Positions 53,978-62,688 of a stretch of 64,000 nucleotides of DNA are shown in pieces. The notes beneath the pieces are model-generated. The model was not told the DNA's origin. It did not search any database and saw only the letters and a program-made list of their open reading frames with translations. Each line of letters opens with the position of its first letter. Position 1 is the stretch's first letter. Made by a program: the position numbers and the translations under genes. The DNA lies in the NCBI RefSeq assembly GCF_020523795.1, contig NZ_JAJALI010000012.1:1-64000 (forward strand), written 5' to 3'. The DNA comes from Ancylobacter sp. Lp-2 (lineage in GTDB: Bacteria; Pseudomonadota; Alphaproteobacteria; Rhizobiales; Xanthobacteraceae).

Positions 53978-54112
53978 GTGAAGCGCACCTATCAACCGAG
54001 CAAGCTCGTGCGCGCCCGCCGGCACGGTTTTCGTGCGCGCATGGCGACCCGTAACGGCCGCAAGATCATTGCCGCCCGCCGCGCGCATGGTCGCAAGCGC
54101 CTGTCGGCCTGA
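53978..54112 (+). CDS. rpmH: 50S ribosomal protein L34
   Basis: A 44-residue ribosomal protein starting at a GTG at 53978 behind GCGGAGAG. The sequence begins (V/M)[17 protein letters not shown] and ends [18 protein letters not shown], fully typical of bacterial L34. First gene of the rpmH-rnpA-yidC group. Confidence 0.98.
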   Translation: MKRTYQPSKLVRARRHGFRARMATRNGRKIIAARRAHGRKRLSA

Positions 54113-54229
54113 TCCGATCCCTGACATGACCGCGACGCCTGCCGCCGCGGTCATCCTGTCTCTGGTCGAGAGGGCTGAGATGGCACGGGCTGGGGTCAGC
54201 CTCGCCCTCGCCTGAGGAACGGCGCCCTT

Positions 54230-54655
54230 ATGGACCGGCTCGTCAAGCGCAAGGACTTCCTCGCCGCCGCCGGCGGGCTCCGGGCCAATTCCGGGCCGCT
54301 GCTGCTGCAGGCCCGCGACCGCGCCGATGACGGCGCCGCGCGCATCGGCCTCACCGTTACCAAGAAGCATGGCAATGCCGTGGAGCGGAACCGGATCCGG
54401 CGCCGCCTGCGTGAAGCCGTGCGCGCCGCCCTGCCCCGTGTGGCGCGGCCCGGTTTCGACTATGTGATCGTCGCCCGGCGCGCCACGCTTTCCACGCGCT
54501 TCACCGACCTCATAAACGACATCGAGCGGGGCATAACCCGCCTCCATTCTGGGAACCGGCGCCGGCACCCGCCCGCGCGGCCCCAACCTGCCGCGGCGCC
54601 AGCCGCTGCGCAGGTGACCGCGCACGCCGACGGAGAGACTGCGCATGACGAGTGA
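54230..54655 (+). CDS. rnpA: Ribonuclease P protein component
   Basis: A 141-residue protein cofactor of the RNase P ribozyme, maturing tRNA 5' ends. The start MDRLVKRKDF and the RNR signature KKHGNAVERNRIRRRLREA (about 45-63) are diagnostic. The C-terminal 35 residues are a Pro/Ala-rich tail. It overlaps the yidC start by 11 bases; no yidD gene lies between them. Confidence 0.96.
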   Translation: MDRLVKRKDFLAAAGGLRANSGPLLLQARDRADDGAARIGLTVTKKHGNAVERNRIRRRLREAVRAALPRVARPGFDYVIVARRATLSTRFTDLINDIERGITRLHSGNRRRHPPARPQPAAAPAAAQVTAHADGETAHDE

Positions 54656-56462
54656 AAACCGCAACATGATCGTCGCCATCGTCATGTCGATGGCTGTGTT
54701 GCTGGCCTGGCAGTACTTCTCGGGCATCCCGCAAATGGAGGCCCAGCGTCAGGCACAGCAGCAGACGGCGCAGCAGAGCCAGCAGGCGGCCGCCCCGGCG
54801 GCGCCGGGCGCGCCCTCCGATGCCTCCGCCCCCGCGCCGGCCGCCGTCGCCACCAAGGCGCTGACCCGCGAGGAAGCCCTCGCCCGCACGCCGCGCGTCG
54901 CCATCGACACCCCGAGCGTCACCGGCTCGGTGTCGCTGCGCGGTGGCCGCATCGACGACCTGTCGCTGAAGAACTACCGCGAGACGGTGCAGCCGAACTC
55001 GCCGATCATCGTGCTGCTGTCGCCCTCCGGCGGACCGAACCCGTTCTATGCCGAGTTCGGCTGGGTCGCCGCCTCCGGCTCCAATGTGAAGCTGCCGGCC
55101 CCGGACGCGCTGTGGACCGCCCCCGAAGGCGCCAAGCTGACCACCGAGACCCCGCTCACCCTCACCTATGACAATGGCGAGGGGCAGGTCTTCCGTCGCA
55201 CCCTCTCCATCGACGCCAACTACATGTTCCATGTGGTCGACGAGGTGGAGAACAACGGGTCGGCCGCGGTGGCGCTGCATCCCTTCGCGCTGGTCTCGCG
55301 CCACGGCACCCCGCACACGCTCGGCTACTACATCCTGCATGAAGGCCTGATCGGCGTGACCTCCGAGGGCGGCCTGCACGAGATCAAGTACAAGGACATC
55401 GCCGACCGGAAGACCGAGACCTTCAACTCGACCGGCGGCTGGCTCGGCATCACCGACAAGTACTGGGCGGCGACCGTCATCCCGGATTCCGCCGAGAAGG
55501 TGCAGGCGCGCTTCTCCGCCGCGCAGAACGGCACCGACCTCACCTACCAGACCGACTTCCTCGGCGACGCCGTCACGGTCGAACCGGGCGCCAAGGCCAC
55601 CCGCGACGGCCGGCTGTTCGCCGGCGCCAAGGTGGTGCGCCTCGTCGACGGCTACCAGGCGCAGTACAATATCGACCGCTTCGACCGGCTGATCGACTGG
55701 GGCTGGTTCTACTTCATCACCAAGCCGCTCTTCGTCGTCATCGACTGGATCTATCACCTCGTCGGCAATTTCGGCATCGCCATCCTCGTGGTGACCGTGC
55801 TGATCAAGGGCATCTTCTTCCCGCTCGCCAACAAGAGCTACGCCTCGATGGCGAAGATGAAGGCGGTGCAGCCGGAGATCCAGGCGCTGCGCGAGCGCTA
55901 TGGCGACGACCGCACCAAGCTCCAGCAGGAGATGATGGAGATCTACAAGAAGGAGAAGATCAACCCGATCGCCGGGTGTCTTCCGATCCTGATCCAGATC
56001 CCCGTCTTCTTCGCGCTCTACAAGACGCTGTTCGTCACCATCGAAATGCGGCACGCGCCGTTCTTCGGCTGGATCAAGGACCTCTCGGCGCCGGATCCGA
56101 CCACGCTGTTCAACCTGTTCGGCCTGATCCCGTGGGACCCGTCGCAGGTGCCGATGATCGGCCACTTCCTGATGCTCGGCATCTGGCCGATCATCATGGG
56201 CTGCACCATGTGGGCGCAGATGAAGCTCAACCCGGCCCCGCCGGATCCGACCCAGAAGATGATCTTCGACTGGATGCCGCTGATCTTCACCTTCATGCTG
56301 GCCTCCTTCGCCTCCGGCCTCGTCATCTACTGGGCCTGGAACAACACCCTCTCGGTGCTGCAGCAATCGGTGATCATGCGCCGCAACGGCGTGAAGGTGG
56401 AGCTCTGGGACAATCTCAAGAGCACCCTTCGCCTCGGCCGCAAGAAGGCCGGAACGGGCTAG
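54645..56462 (+). CDS. yidC: Membrane protein insertase YidC
   Basis: A 605-residue inner-membrane insertase for Sec-dependent and independent proteins. The N-terminal helix (about 8-24) is followed by a Gln/Ala/Pro-rich linker (28-70), a large periplasmic beta domain (about 85-365) and the conserved five-helix core, with IDWIYHLVGNFGIAILVVT, the cytoplasmic hairpin MKAVQPEIQALRERYGDD and INPIAGCLPILIQIPVFFAL. Length and layout are normal for alphaproteobacteria. A terminator follows. Confidence 0.97.
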   Translation: MTSENRNMIVAIVMSMAVLLAWQYFSGIPQMEAQRQAQQQTAQQSQQAAAPAAPGAPSDASAPAPAAVATKALTREEALARTPRVAIDTPSVTGSVSLRGGRIDDLSLKNYRETVQPNSPIIVLLSPSGGPNPFYAEFGWVAASGSNVKLPAPDALWTAPEGAKLTTETPLTLTYDNGEGQVFRRTLSIDANYMFHVVDEVENNGSAAVALHPFALVSRHGTPHTLGYYILHEGLIGVTSEGGLHEIKYKDIADRKTETFNSTGGWLGITDKYWAATVIPDSAEKVQARFSAAQNGTDLTYQTDFLGDAVTVEPGAKATRDGRLFAGAKVVRLVDGYQAQYNIDRFDRLIDWGWFYFITKPLFVVIDWIYHLVGNFGIAILVVTVLIKGIFFPLANKSYASMAKMKAVQPEIQALRERYGDDRTKLQQEMMEIYKKEKINPIAGCLPILIQIPVFFALYKTLFVTIEMRHAPFFGWIKDLSAPDPTTLFNLFGLIPWDPSQVPMIGHFLMLGIWPIIMGCTMWAQMKLNPAPPDPTQKMIFDWMPLIFTFMLASFASGLVIYWAWNNTLSVLQQSVIMRRNGVKVELWDNLKSTLRLGRKKAGTG

Positions 56463-56491
56463 CGACCCGGCCGACACGGCAAGCGACACGG

Positions 56492-56528
56492 ACGGCGGGA
56501 ACGGCCAGGTGGCGGTTCCCGCCGTTTT
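56492..56528 (+). terminator. Terminator after yidC
   Basis: An 11-base-pair stem (ACGGCGGGAAC with GTTCCCGCCGT) around a 12-base loop, followed by TTTCGTTT. It ends the rpmH-rnpA-yidC transcript, so engB further on needs another promoter. Confidence 0.8.
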
Positions 56529-56652
56529 CGTTTGCGCGGGCCGCGCGCCGCCCGTCATAGGCACACATCCGCGCGATCTGCCTCGCCACCCGGACGGGGC
56601 GGGTATAGAATACCCGTCTGGTCCCGAGGCGTTCCCGTCCTGAGGTGATCCG

Positions 56653-57216
56653 ATGCGGCAGGTCACTGTGAAAGGCTTCGCCGTCGCCGCCCTGCTTCTC
56701 GTGGCGGGGGTGCCGTTGCGCGCCGATCCCTATCGCATCGACCCGTCGCAGACCCAGATCGCCTTCGAGATCGGCGCCAAGGGTTATCCGCTCACCCATG
56801 GCGTGTTCCGCCGCTTCACCTCCCAGCTATCCATCGATCCCGACCGGCCGCAGCGCTCCACGGTGCGGTTTTCGGTCGCCGCCGCCTCGCTCGACACCCG
56901 CTCGCCGGCGCTCGACACCTATGTGCGCGGCCCGGCCTTTCTCGATTCCGACCGCCATCCCGACATCCGCTTCACCTCCACCTCGGTGGAGAAGCTCGAC
57001 GACCGCTCGGTGCGCGTGACCGGCAACATGACGCTGCTCGGCACCACGAGGCCCGAGAGCTTCACCGTCGAGGTCAAGCGCGACGGCGGGCGCGGCTTCA
57101 GCTTCCACGCCGAATTCGGGGTGCGGCGCTCGCTCTACGGCATGACCGCCGGCCTGCCGCTGGTCGCCGACGATGTGCGCATCATCGTCGCCGCGCATGC
57201 GGACGGCTCGCAATGA
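56653..57216 (+). CDS. YceI-family periplasmic protein
   Basis: A 187-residue lipocalin-like barrel with a Sec signal (about 1-24, cleavage near LRA-DPY). YceI landmarks: YRIDPSQTQIAFEIGAKG, FLDSDRHPDIRF, and VTGNMTLLGTTRPESF. Family members bind isoprenoid chains such as polyprenols or quinones. The stop overlaps the cytochrome b561 start (ATGA); such pairs are recurrent and suggest a quinone-linked redox role. Confidence 0.88.
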   Translation: MRQVTVKGFAVAALLLVAGVPLRADPYRIDPSQTQIAFEIGAKGYPLTHGVFRRFTSQLSIDPDRPQRSTVRFSVAAASLDTRSPALDTYVRGPAFLDSDRHPDIRFTSTSVEKLDDRSVRVTGNMTLLGTTRPESFTVEVKRDGGRGFSFHAEFGVRRSLYGMTAGLPLVADDVRIIVAAHADGSQ

Positions 57217-57746
57217 CGGCACCGCGCCACTGGAGCCTGCCGCTGCGGCTGCTGCACTGGCTGATGGCGGCGCTCATATTGGCGCTGCTGGCGGTGGGCT
57301 GGTCGATGACGCATGTGCAGCGCGACCTCGGCACCAGCTTCGCGCTCTATCAGTGGCACAAATCCTACGGGCTGCTGGTGCTGCCGCTGCTGGCGCTGCG
57401 CCTCCTCGCGCGGCTCGCCCCGGCGCCGCCGCCAGTCGAGCACTCCCGCCTCGAACGGCGGGCGGCGAAGGTGGCGCATCTCAGCTTCTACGCGCTGATG
57501 CTCGCGGTACCCATGAGCGGCTGGCTGATGGCGGCATCCTCGCCGCTGGCCCTGCCGACACGGCCGTTCGAACTGTTCACCCTGCCGGCGCCGGTCGGCC
57601 CCGACGAGGCGCTGTTCGAGCGGCTGCAGCTCCTGCACGAGGTGCTCGCCTATGCGCTGCTGGCGCTGCTGGCCGTGCATGTGCTGGCCGTGCTGAAGCA
57701 CCAGCTGGTCGATCGCGACGGCATTCTGCGGCGGATCAGCTTCTGA
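57213..57746 (+). CDS. Cytochrome b561 family protein
   Basis: A 177-residue, four-helix dihaem membrane cytochrome. Haem-ligand histidines are in LRLLHWLMAALILAL, QWHKSYGLLVLPLL, LSFYALMLAVPMSGW (helix 3) and LLHEVLAYALLALLAVHVLAVLKH. It moves electrons between quinol and periplasmic acceptors. Translationally coupled to the YceI protein gene. Confidence 0.9.
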   Translation: MTAPRHWSLPLRLLHWLMAALILALLAVGWSMTHVQRDLGTSFALYQWHKSYGLLVLPLLALRLLARLAPAPPPVEHSRLERRAAKVAHLSFYALMLAVPMSGWLMAASSPLALPTRPFELFTLPAPVGPDEALFERLQLLHEVLAYALLALLAVHVLAVLKHQLVDRDGILRRISF

Positions 57747-57806
57747 TCGGCACTCACGGGGCCGCAACGGCTTGCGCAACGGCGCCGGGCGGCGGATAAG
57801 CGGGCC

Positions 57807-58502
57807 ATGAGCACCGACATTCCCAACGCCGACACCTCCCCCGAGGCCGCCGCCCGCGCGGCCGAGCAGGCCGCGCTGATCGAGGCCGGCCGCAAGCTGT
57901 TCGCCGGCGAGTGGAACTTCCTCACCGCCGCCCCGACCATCGAGACGCTGCCGGCGATGCGCGGCATCGAGATCGCTTTTGCCGGACGCTCCAATGTCGG
58001 CAAGTCGAGCCTCGTCAACGCGCTGACCGGCCGCAAGGCACTGGCGCGCACCTCGGTGACGCCGGGCCGCACGCAGGAGCTGATCTTCTTCGGCCTCGGG
58101 CCGGACCTGACGCTGGTCGACATGCCCGGCTACGGCTTCGCGCAGGCGCCGAAGGAGAAGGTCGACGCCTGGACGGCGACCATCCACGCCTATCTGCGCG
58201 GCCGCGCCAATCTCGCCCGCGTCTTCGTGCTGATCGATTCCCGCCACGGGCTGAAGCCGATCGATCTCGGCGTGCTCGACGGGCTCGACAAGGCGGCGGT
58301 GTCCTACGCCATCGTGCTGACCAAGGCCGACCAGCTGAAGAAGGACGAGCTCGCCACCCGCCTCGAGGAGACGCAGGCCGCGCTCACCCGCCGGCCGGCG
58401 GCGTTCCCGGTGGTGTTCCCGACCTCCTCGCGCGAGGGTGCCGGCATGCCGGAGCTGCGCGCCGCGGTGGTGACGCTGATGCGCGAGCGCGGGATTTCCT
58501 GA
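57807..58502 (+). CDS. engB: Ribosome biogenesis GTPase EngB (YihA/YsxC)
   Basis: A 231-residue GTPase needed for 50S subunit assembly. G1 GRSNVGKSS (60-68), G3 DMPGYGFAQAP, G4 TKADQ and G5-like TSSREGAG are all present. The N-terminal 40 residues are an alphaproteobacterial extension. It lies downstream of yidC with the YceI/b561 pair between, a common alphaproteobacterial neighbourhood. Confidence 0.95.
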   Translation: MSTDIPNADTSPEAAARAAEQAALIEAGRKLFAGEWNFLTAAPTIETLPAMRGIEIAFAGRSNVGKSSLVNALTGRKALARTSVTPGRTQELIFFGLGPDLTLVDMPGYGFAQAPKEKVDAWTATIHAYLRGRANLARVFVLIDSRHGLKPIDLGVLDGLDKAAVSYAIVLTKADQLKKDELATRLEETQAALTRRPAAFPVVFPTSSREGAGMPELRAAVVTLMRERGIS

Positions 58503-58615
58503 AGCTTGGCCGGCATGGGCCCCGCGCCCGCCTGCGAAGCCGGCAATTGACCCGTGTCATGTTCTTCCCCAGCCCGGCATGCATAGTGGTGCCCGCCTAG
58601 CTGAGGAGGAACGCC

Positions 58616-59689
58616 ATGCCCCGCATGAAAGCCGCCATCTTCGTCGAGAAGGGACGCATCGTCCTCGACGACAAGCCGATCCCCGATGTCGGCCCGCTCG
58701 ACGCGCTGCTGCGCGTCACCACCACCACCATCTGCGGCACCGACGTCCACATCCTCAAGGGCGAGTACCCGGTCGAGAAGGGCCTGACCATCGGCCACGA
58801 GCCGGTGGGCGTCATCGAGAAGCTCGGCTCGGCGGTGACCGGCTATCGCGAGGGTCAGCGAGTGATCGCCGGCGCCATCACCCCGTCCGGCCATTCCTAT
58901 GCCTGTCTGTGCGGCTGCGGCTCGCAGGACGGGCCGGGCACGAAGCACGGCTTCAAGGCGATGGGCGGCTGGAAGTTCGGCAACACCATCGACGGCGCGC
59001 AGGCGGAATATGTGCTGGTGCCCGACGCGCTCGCCAACCTCGCCCCGGTGCCCGGTCATCTCAGCGACGACGAGGTGCTGATGTGCCCGGACATCATGTC
59101 GACCGGCTTCTCCGGCGCCGAATCCGGCGCGGTGCAGATCGGCGACCATGTGGCGGTGTTCGCGCTCGGCCCGATCGGCCTGTGCGCGGTGGCCGGCGCG
59201 AAGCTGAAGGGCGCGACGAAGATCATCGGCGTCGACACCGTGCCGGAGCGGCTGGCCATCGCCAAGCAGCTCGGCTGTTCCGACGTGGTCGACTTCAAGG
59301 CCGGCGACGTGGTGGAGCAGATCCTGGCGCTGACCGACGGGCGCGGCGTCGACGTCGCCATCGAGGCGCTGGGCACGCAGGGCACCTTCGAATCGGCGCT
59401 CAGGGTGTTGCGGCCGGGCGGCACGCTGTCCTCGCTCGGCGTCTATTCGACCGACCTGAAGATCCCGCTCGGCGCGTTTTCCGCCGGGCTCGGTGACACC
59501 AAGATCGTCACCACGCTGTGCCCCGGCGGCAAGGAGCGCATGCGCCGGCTGATGGACGTGATCGCCGCCGGCCGGGTCGACCTGAAACCGCTGGTGACGC
59601 ACCGCTTCAAGCTCGACGACATCGAGGCCGCCTATGAGCTGTTCGCCAACCAGCGCGACGGCGTGCTGAAGGTGGCGATCACGCCATAG
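58616..59689 (+). CDS. Zinc-dependent NAD(P) alcohol dehydrogenase (isopropanol-dehydrogenase-like)
   Basis: A 357-residue medium-chain dehydrogenase. Catalytic zinc ligand candidates are C40 (TICGTDVH), H61-E62 (GHEPVG) and D159 (CPDIMSTGF), the C-H-D set of bacterial secondary alcohol dehydrogenases. An unusual Cys-rich segment CLCGCGSQDG lies at about 97-106 where other MDRs have the structural zinc lobe. Rossmann motif FALGPIGLCAVAGAKLKGA. Physiological substrate unknown. Confidence 0.88.
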   Translation: MPRMKAAIFVEKGRIVLDDKPIPDVGPLDALLRVTTTTICGTDVHILKGEYPVEKGLTIGHEPVGVIEKLGSAVTGYREGQRVIAGAITPSGHSYACLCGCGSQDGPGTKHGFKAMGGWKFGNTIDGAQAEYVLVPDALANLAPVPGHLSDDEVLMCPDIMSTGFSGAESGAVQIGDHVAVFALGPIGLCAVAGAKLKGATKIIGVDTVPERLAIAKQLGCSDVVDFKAGDVVEQILALTDGRGVDVAIEALGTQGTFESALRVLRPGGTLSSLGVYSTDLKIPLGAFSAGLGDTKIVTTLCPGGKERMRRLMDVIAAGRVDLKPLVTHRFKLDDIEAAYELFANQRDGVLKVAITP

Positions 59690-60231
59690 GGGGTGCTTGA
59701 GGCCTCTATTCTCTCTTCCTCCCCTCTCCCAGACGGGGCGAGGGGCCTTCTTCGCCTCCCAATGTCGTCGTCCCTCACCGACCCGCCGGGCGGCCCACCT
59801 CTCCGTCGAAACCGGAAGTCCCCGGTTTCGACATCCTCGGGAGCAAACCCGGCAGAGGCGGGGTTCGGTCGGGGAAAGGCAAGGAAAGATACAGAACGCG
59901 ACGGATATTCGCAGGCTGCTGATTCCGCCCCCTCACGTCGCAACAGCGGGCACGGCCGCTTCTCGCCCTCCCCCATCGAACTCGGCTGATGCCGAGCTCG
60001 ATCTTCTAGAAGTCAAACTCGGCATCAGCCGAGGTTGATGGAGAGGGATGGGGTGAGGGCCTTCTTCGCTTCTCAATGTCGTCGCCCCTCACCGACCCGC
60101 TTCGCGGGCCACCTCTCCCCAACGGGGGGAGGGAAAGACGATGGCACTCCACGGCGCCACATTCGGCCGACACGACCGCCGGGGGCACGCTGGCCAGTGG
60201 AGGCGGGGCGGACATGTCGGCATGCAGCCCC
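59690..60231. repeat. REP/BIME-like repeat field
   Basis: 542 bases without a gene. Two direct copies of a roughly 70-base unit lie at about 59735-59804 and 60050-60118, sharing GAGGGCCTTCTTCGC-like, CAATGTCGTCG and CCCTCACCGACCCG blocks and ending in CCACCTCTCC. Each is bordered by short CCTCTCCC/GGGGGAGG palindromes. Between them lies a perfect inverted repeat at 59981-60033. The layout is that of interspersed extragenic palindromic elements. Confidence 0.6.
59981..60033. repeat. Perfect 16-base inverted repeat inside the repeat field
   Basis: CTCGGCTGATGCCGAG (59981-59996) and its exact reverse complement CTCGGCATCAGCCGAG (60018-60033) with a 21-base spacer. Each arm is itself partly self-complementary, so it can form either one long or two short hairpins. 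Confidence 0.7.
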
Positions 60232-61269
60232 TCACCCCGCCATCGGCGGGTCGAGGCGGGCGAAGCCGGCCTGGCGGCGATAGGGGAAGGCGGGATAGGG
60301 CGCGGTCACCGCGCTCGCCGCGTCGAGCCGGGCGATCTGCCCGGCGTCGAGCGCCCAGCCCACCGCGCCGAGATTGTCGATGAGCTGCGCCTCGTTGCGG
60401 GCACCGAGGATCACCGAGGCGACGGTCGGCCGTTGCAGCAGCCAGTTGATGGCGATCTGCGGCACGCTGCGGCCGGTCTCCCCAGCCAGCTCGTCCAGCA
60501 CGTCGACGATGCGATAGAGCCGCTCCTCCTCGACCGGCGGGCCGAACTCCGCCGTCGCGTTGAGCCGGCTGCCGGCCGGCAGCGACGCGCCGCGCCGGAC
60601 CTTGCCGGTGAGCCGACCCCAGCCGAGCGGGCTCCACACCAGCGCCCCCAGCCCCTGATCGGCGCCGAGCGGCATCAGCTCCCACTCATAGTCGCGGCCG
60701 ACCAGCGAATAATAGACCTGGTTGGCGACATAACGCGGCCAGCCATGCCGCTCGCTGGCCGCCAGCGCCTTCATGATCTGCCAGCCAGCGAAATTCGACA
60801 CCCCGATATAGCGCAGCTTGCCAGCGCGGATCAGCGTATCGAGCGTCGACAGCACCTCCTCGACCGGCGTCGCCGCGTCGAAGGCATGTAGCTGGAACAG
60901 GTCGATATAGTCGGTGCCGAGCCGGACGAGCGCCTCGTCCACCGCGCGCAGCAGGCGCGGGCGCGAGGTGCCGGCCTCGTTCGGCCCCTCCCCGGTCGGC
61001 AGCCCGGCCTTGGTGGAGATCAGCACCTTGTCGCGCCGGCCACGGATCGCCTCGCCCAGCACCCGCTCCGAGGCGCCGTCGGAATAGACGTCGGCAGTGT
61101 CGAACAGGTTCACCCCGGCGTCGAGGCAGATGTCGACGAGGCGGCGCGCCTCGGTCGCGTCGGCGGTGCCCCAATGGCCGAACAGCGGCCCGGTGCCGCC
61201 GAAGGTGCCGGCACCGAAGGAAAGCGCCGGTACCTTCAGGCCCGAGCGTCCAAGCGGGCGATAATCCAT
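60232..61269 (-). CDS. Aldo/keto reductase (YajO/Tas-like)
   Basis: A 345-residue NADPH-dependent AKR. Catalytic tetrad region: DTADVYSDG with D and Y, LISTKAGLP with K, and LFQLHAFD with H. The N-terminus MDYRPLGRSGLKVPALSFG is typical. The C-terminal cofactor region SVILGARNEAQLIDNLGA binds NADPH phosphate. Divergent from a LysR regulator 100 bases away, its likely controller. Physiological substrate unknown. Confidence 0.9.
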   Translation of the reverse strand: MDYRPLGRSGLKVPALSFGAGTFGGTGPLFGHWGTADATEARRLVDICLDAGVNLFDTADVYSDGASERVLGEAIRGRRDKVLISTKAGLPTGEGPNEAGTSRPRLLRAVDEALVRLGTDYIDLFQLHAFDAATPVEEVLSTLDTLIRAGKLRYIGVSNFAGWQIMKALAASERHGWPRYVANQVYYSLVGRDYEWELMPLGADQGLGALVWSPLGWGRLTGKVRRGASLPAGSRLNATAEFGPPVEEERLYRIVDVLDELAGETGRSVPQIAINWLLQRPTVASVILGARNEAQLIDNLGAVGWALDAGQIARLDAASAVTAPYPAFPYRRQAGFARLDPPMAG

Positions 61270-61332
61270 GGCAGGTTCCTTCCATCATTCTGCTGCCGAG
61301 AAGATGGAGCCGCCCACATTTGTGAGATAGAC

Positions 61333-61344
61333 TGCCGATCGGCA
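61333..61344. promoter_or_regulatory. Palindrome between the AKR and LysR genes
   Basis: A perfect TGCCGATCGGCA palindrome centred in the 100-base divergent spacer, bracketed by two TGTGAG direct repeats (61321-61326 and 61352-61357). Suitable as a LysR-type binding region controlling both genes. Confidence 0.45.
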
Positions 61345-61369
61345 CAGCATCTGTGAGTTGGAAGACCGA

Positions 61370-62275
61370 ATGGCGCGCGGCGAGATCAACCGCTCCGGCG
61401 AGATGGAAGTGTTCGTGCGGGTGGTGGAGCAGGGCGGCTTTTCCGCCGCCGCCCGCGCCAGCCGGATGACGCCCTCGGCGGTGAGCAAGCTGGTGGCCCG
61501 GCTGGAGGCGCGGCTGGGCTCGCGCCTCGTCACCCGCTCGACCCGCCGGCTGGAGCTCACCCCGGAAGGCTGCGCCTTCTACGAGCGCGCGGCGCGCATC
61601 CTCGCCGACATCGAGGAGGCCGAGCGTAGCGCCGGTGCCGGCGAGCGGCCGGCGGGACGGATCAGGATCAGCACCAGCGCCTCCTATGGCGCGCATGTGC
61701 TGGCGCCGCTGCTGCCGGACTTCCTCGCCCGCCACCCCGGCGTCAGCCTCGACATCGTCGAGACCGACGCGGTGATCGACCTGCTCGCCGAGCGGGTGGA
61801 CGTCGCCATTCGCGCCGGCGAGCTGAAGGCGTCCAGCCTGCTCGCCCGCCGGCTCGGCGATGCCGGCAAGGTGATCGTCGCCGCGCCCGCCTATCTGGCG
61901 CAGGCCGGCACGCCCCGGCGCGCCGCCGATCTCGACGCGCACATCCGCATCGGCTTCGGCTATAAGCGGGCGGTGGAGGACTGGCCGCTGCGGGAGGACG
62001 GGCGGGAAGTGACGCTGCCGCCCTCGGCCCGGGTGCAGGCGAGTGACGGCGAGGGCGTCCGCCGGCTGGCGGTGGCCGGCGTCGGGCTGGCGCGGCTCGC
62101 CACCTTCACCGTGCGGGCCGACATCGCGGCGGGGCGGCTGGTGCCGGTGCTGGAGGCGCTGAATCCCGGCGACCGCGAGAGCTTCCACGCCGTGCATCCC
62201 GGCAGCGGCGGACCGCTGCCGGCGCGGGTGCGGGCGCTGATCGACTTCCTCGCCGAGCGCGGCCGGGTGACGTGA
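61370..62275 (+). CDS. LysR-family transcriptional regulator
   Basis: A 301-residue LTTR. The ATG at 61370 with GGAAG upstream is preferred over a TTG at 61358. The N-terminal HTH is MEVFVRVVEQGGFSAAARA, SAVSKLVARLEARLGSRLV; the C-terminal effector-binding domain (about 92-295) contains GRIRISTSASYGAHVLAPLL. Divergent from the aldo/keto reductase. Confidence 0.92.
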   Translation: MARGEINRSGEMEVFVRVVEQGGFSAAARASRMTPSAVSKLVARLEARLGSRLVTRSTRRLELTPEGCAFYERAARILADIEEAERSAGAGERPAGRIRISTSASYGAHVLAPLLPDFLARHPGVSLDIVETDAVIDLLAERVDVAIRAGELKASSLLARRLGDAGKVIVAAPAYLAQAGTPRRAADLDAHIRIGFGYKRAVEDWPLREDGREVTLPPSARVQASDGEGVRRLAVAGVGLARLATFTVRADIAAGRLVPVLEALNPGDRESFHAVHPGSGGPLPARVRALIDFLAERGRVT

Positions 62276-62299
62276 GCCGGCCGCTCGCCCTCGCCTGCG

Positions 62300-62626
62300 T
62301 CAAACGTCGTTGGCGGAGGACAGGTTCTCCGGCTGGATATAGGACGGCGTCGAGCGCAGCCGCAGGCCCGGCCCGCCACCGGCGCTCGGCAGGCCGGCAT
62401 CGATGAACTCGACCCCGGCATGCTCCAGCGCCCGGCGCATGCGCACGCTCTCATTGGGATCCTCGCCGTCGCCGGGCTCGCGGCCCTGCTCGAACGCCTC
62501 GACATAGGCGGCGGTCACCCCGGAATGGCCGGCGAGATCCTCCACCTTCCAGCCGAGCATGGCGCGGGCGGCGCGGCACTGTTCGGCGCCGAGCGCCGGG
62601 ACGCCGGAATCGAGCGGATCGGCCAT
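62300..62626 (-). CDS. Small XRE-type helix-turn-helix protein
   Basis: A 108-residue protein with one HTH (LGAEQCRAARAMLGWKVEDL, then GVTAAYVEAFEQGREPG, about 12-50). A short C-terminal part follows that includes LEHAGVEFIDAG, a motif seen in many small alphaproteobacterial XRE proteins. No effector domain. It lies between a LysR gene (convergent) and ptsN (same strand); its target is unknown. Confidence 0.75.
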   Translation of the reverse strand: MADPLDSGVPALGAEQCRAARAMLGWKVEDLAGHSGVTAAYVEAFEQGREPGDGEDPNESVRMRRALEHAGVEFIDAGLPSAGGGPGLRLRSTPSYIQPENLSSANDV

Positions 62627-62688
62627 GGAACTCTCCTGATGAAACGGAAGCGAGGATGCCGGCGCCGCGCCGGCACTCGCGACGCCGC

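Noticed and set aside
53800..54112. Chromosome replication origin next to rpmH
   Set aside because: rpmH is near oriC in many bacteria, but no dnaA, dnaN, hemE or DnaA-box cluster is visible, and alphaproteobacterial origins usually lie elsewhere.
53690..54727. Minus-strand open frame of 345 codons over rpmH and rnpA
   Set aside because: Antisense to two certain genes.
59690..60231. CRISPR-like array
   Set aside because: Only two copies of a long unit with internal palindromes; no regular short repeat-spacer pattern and no cas gene.
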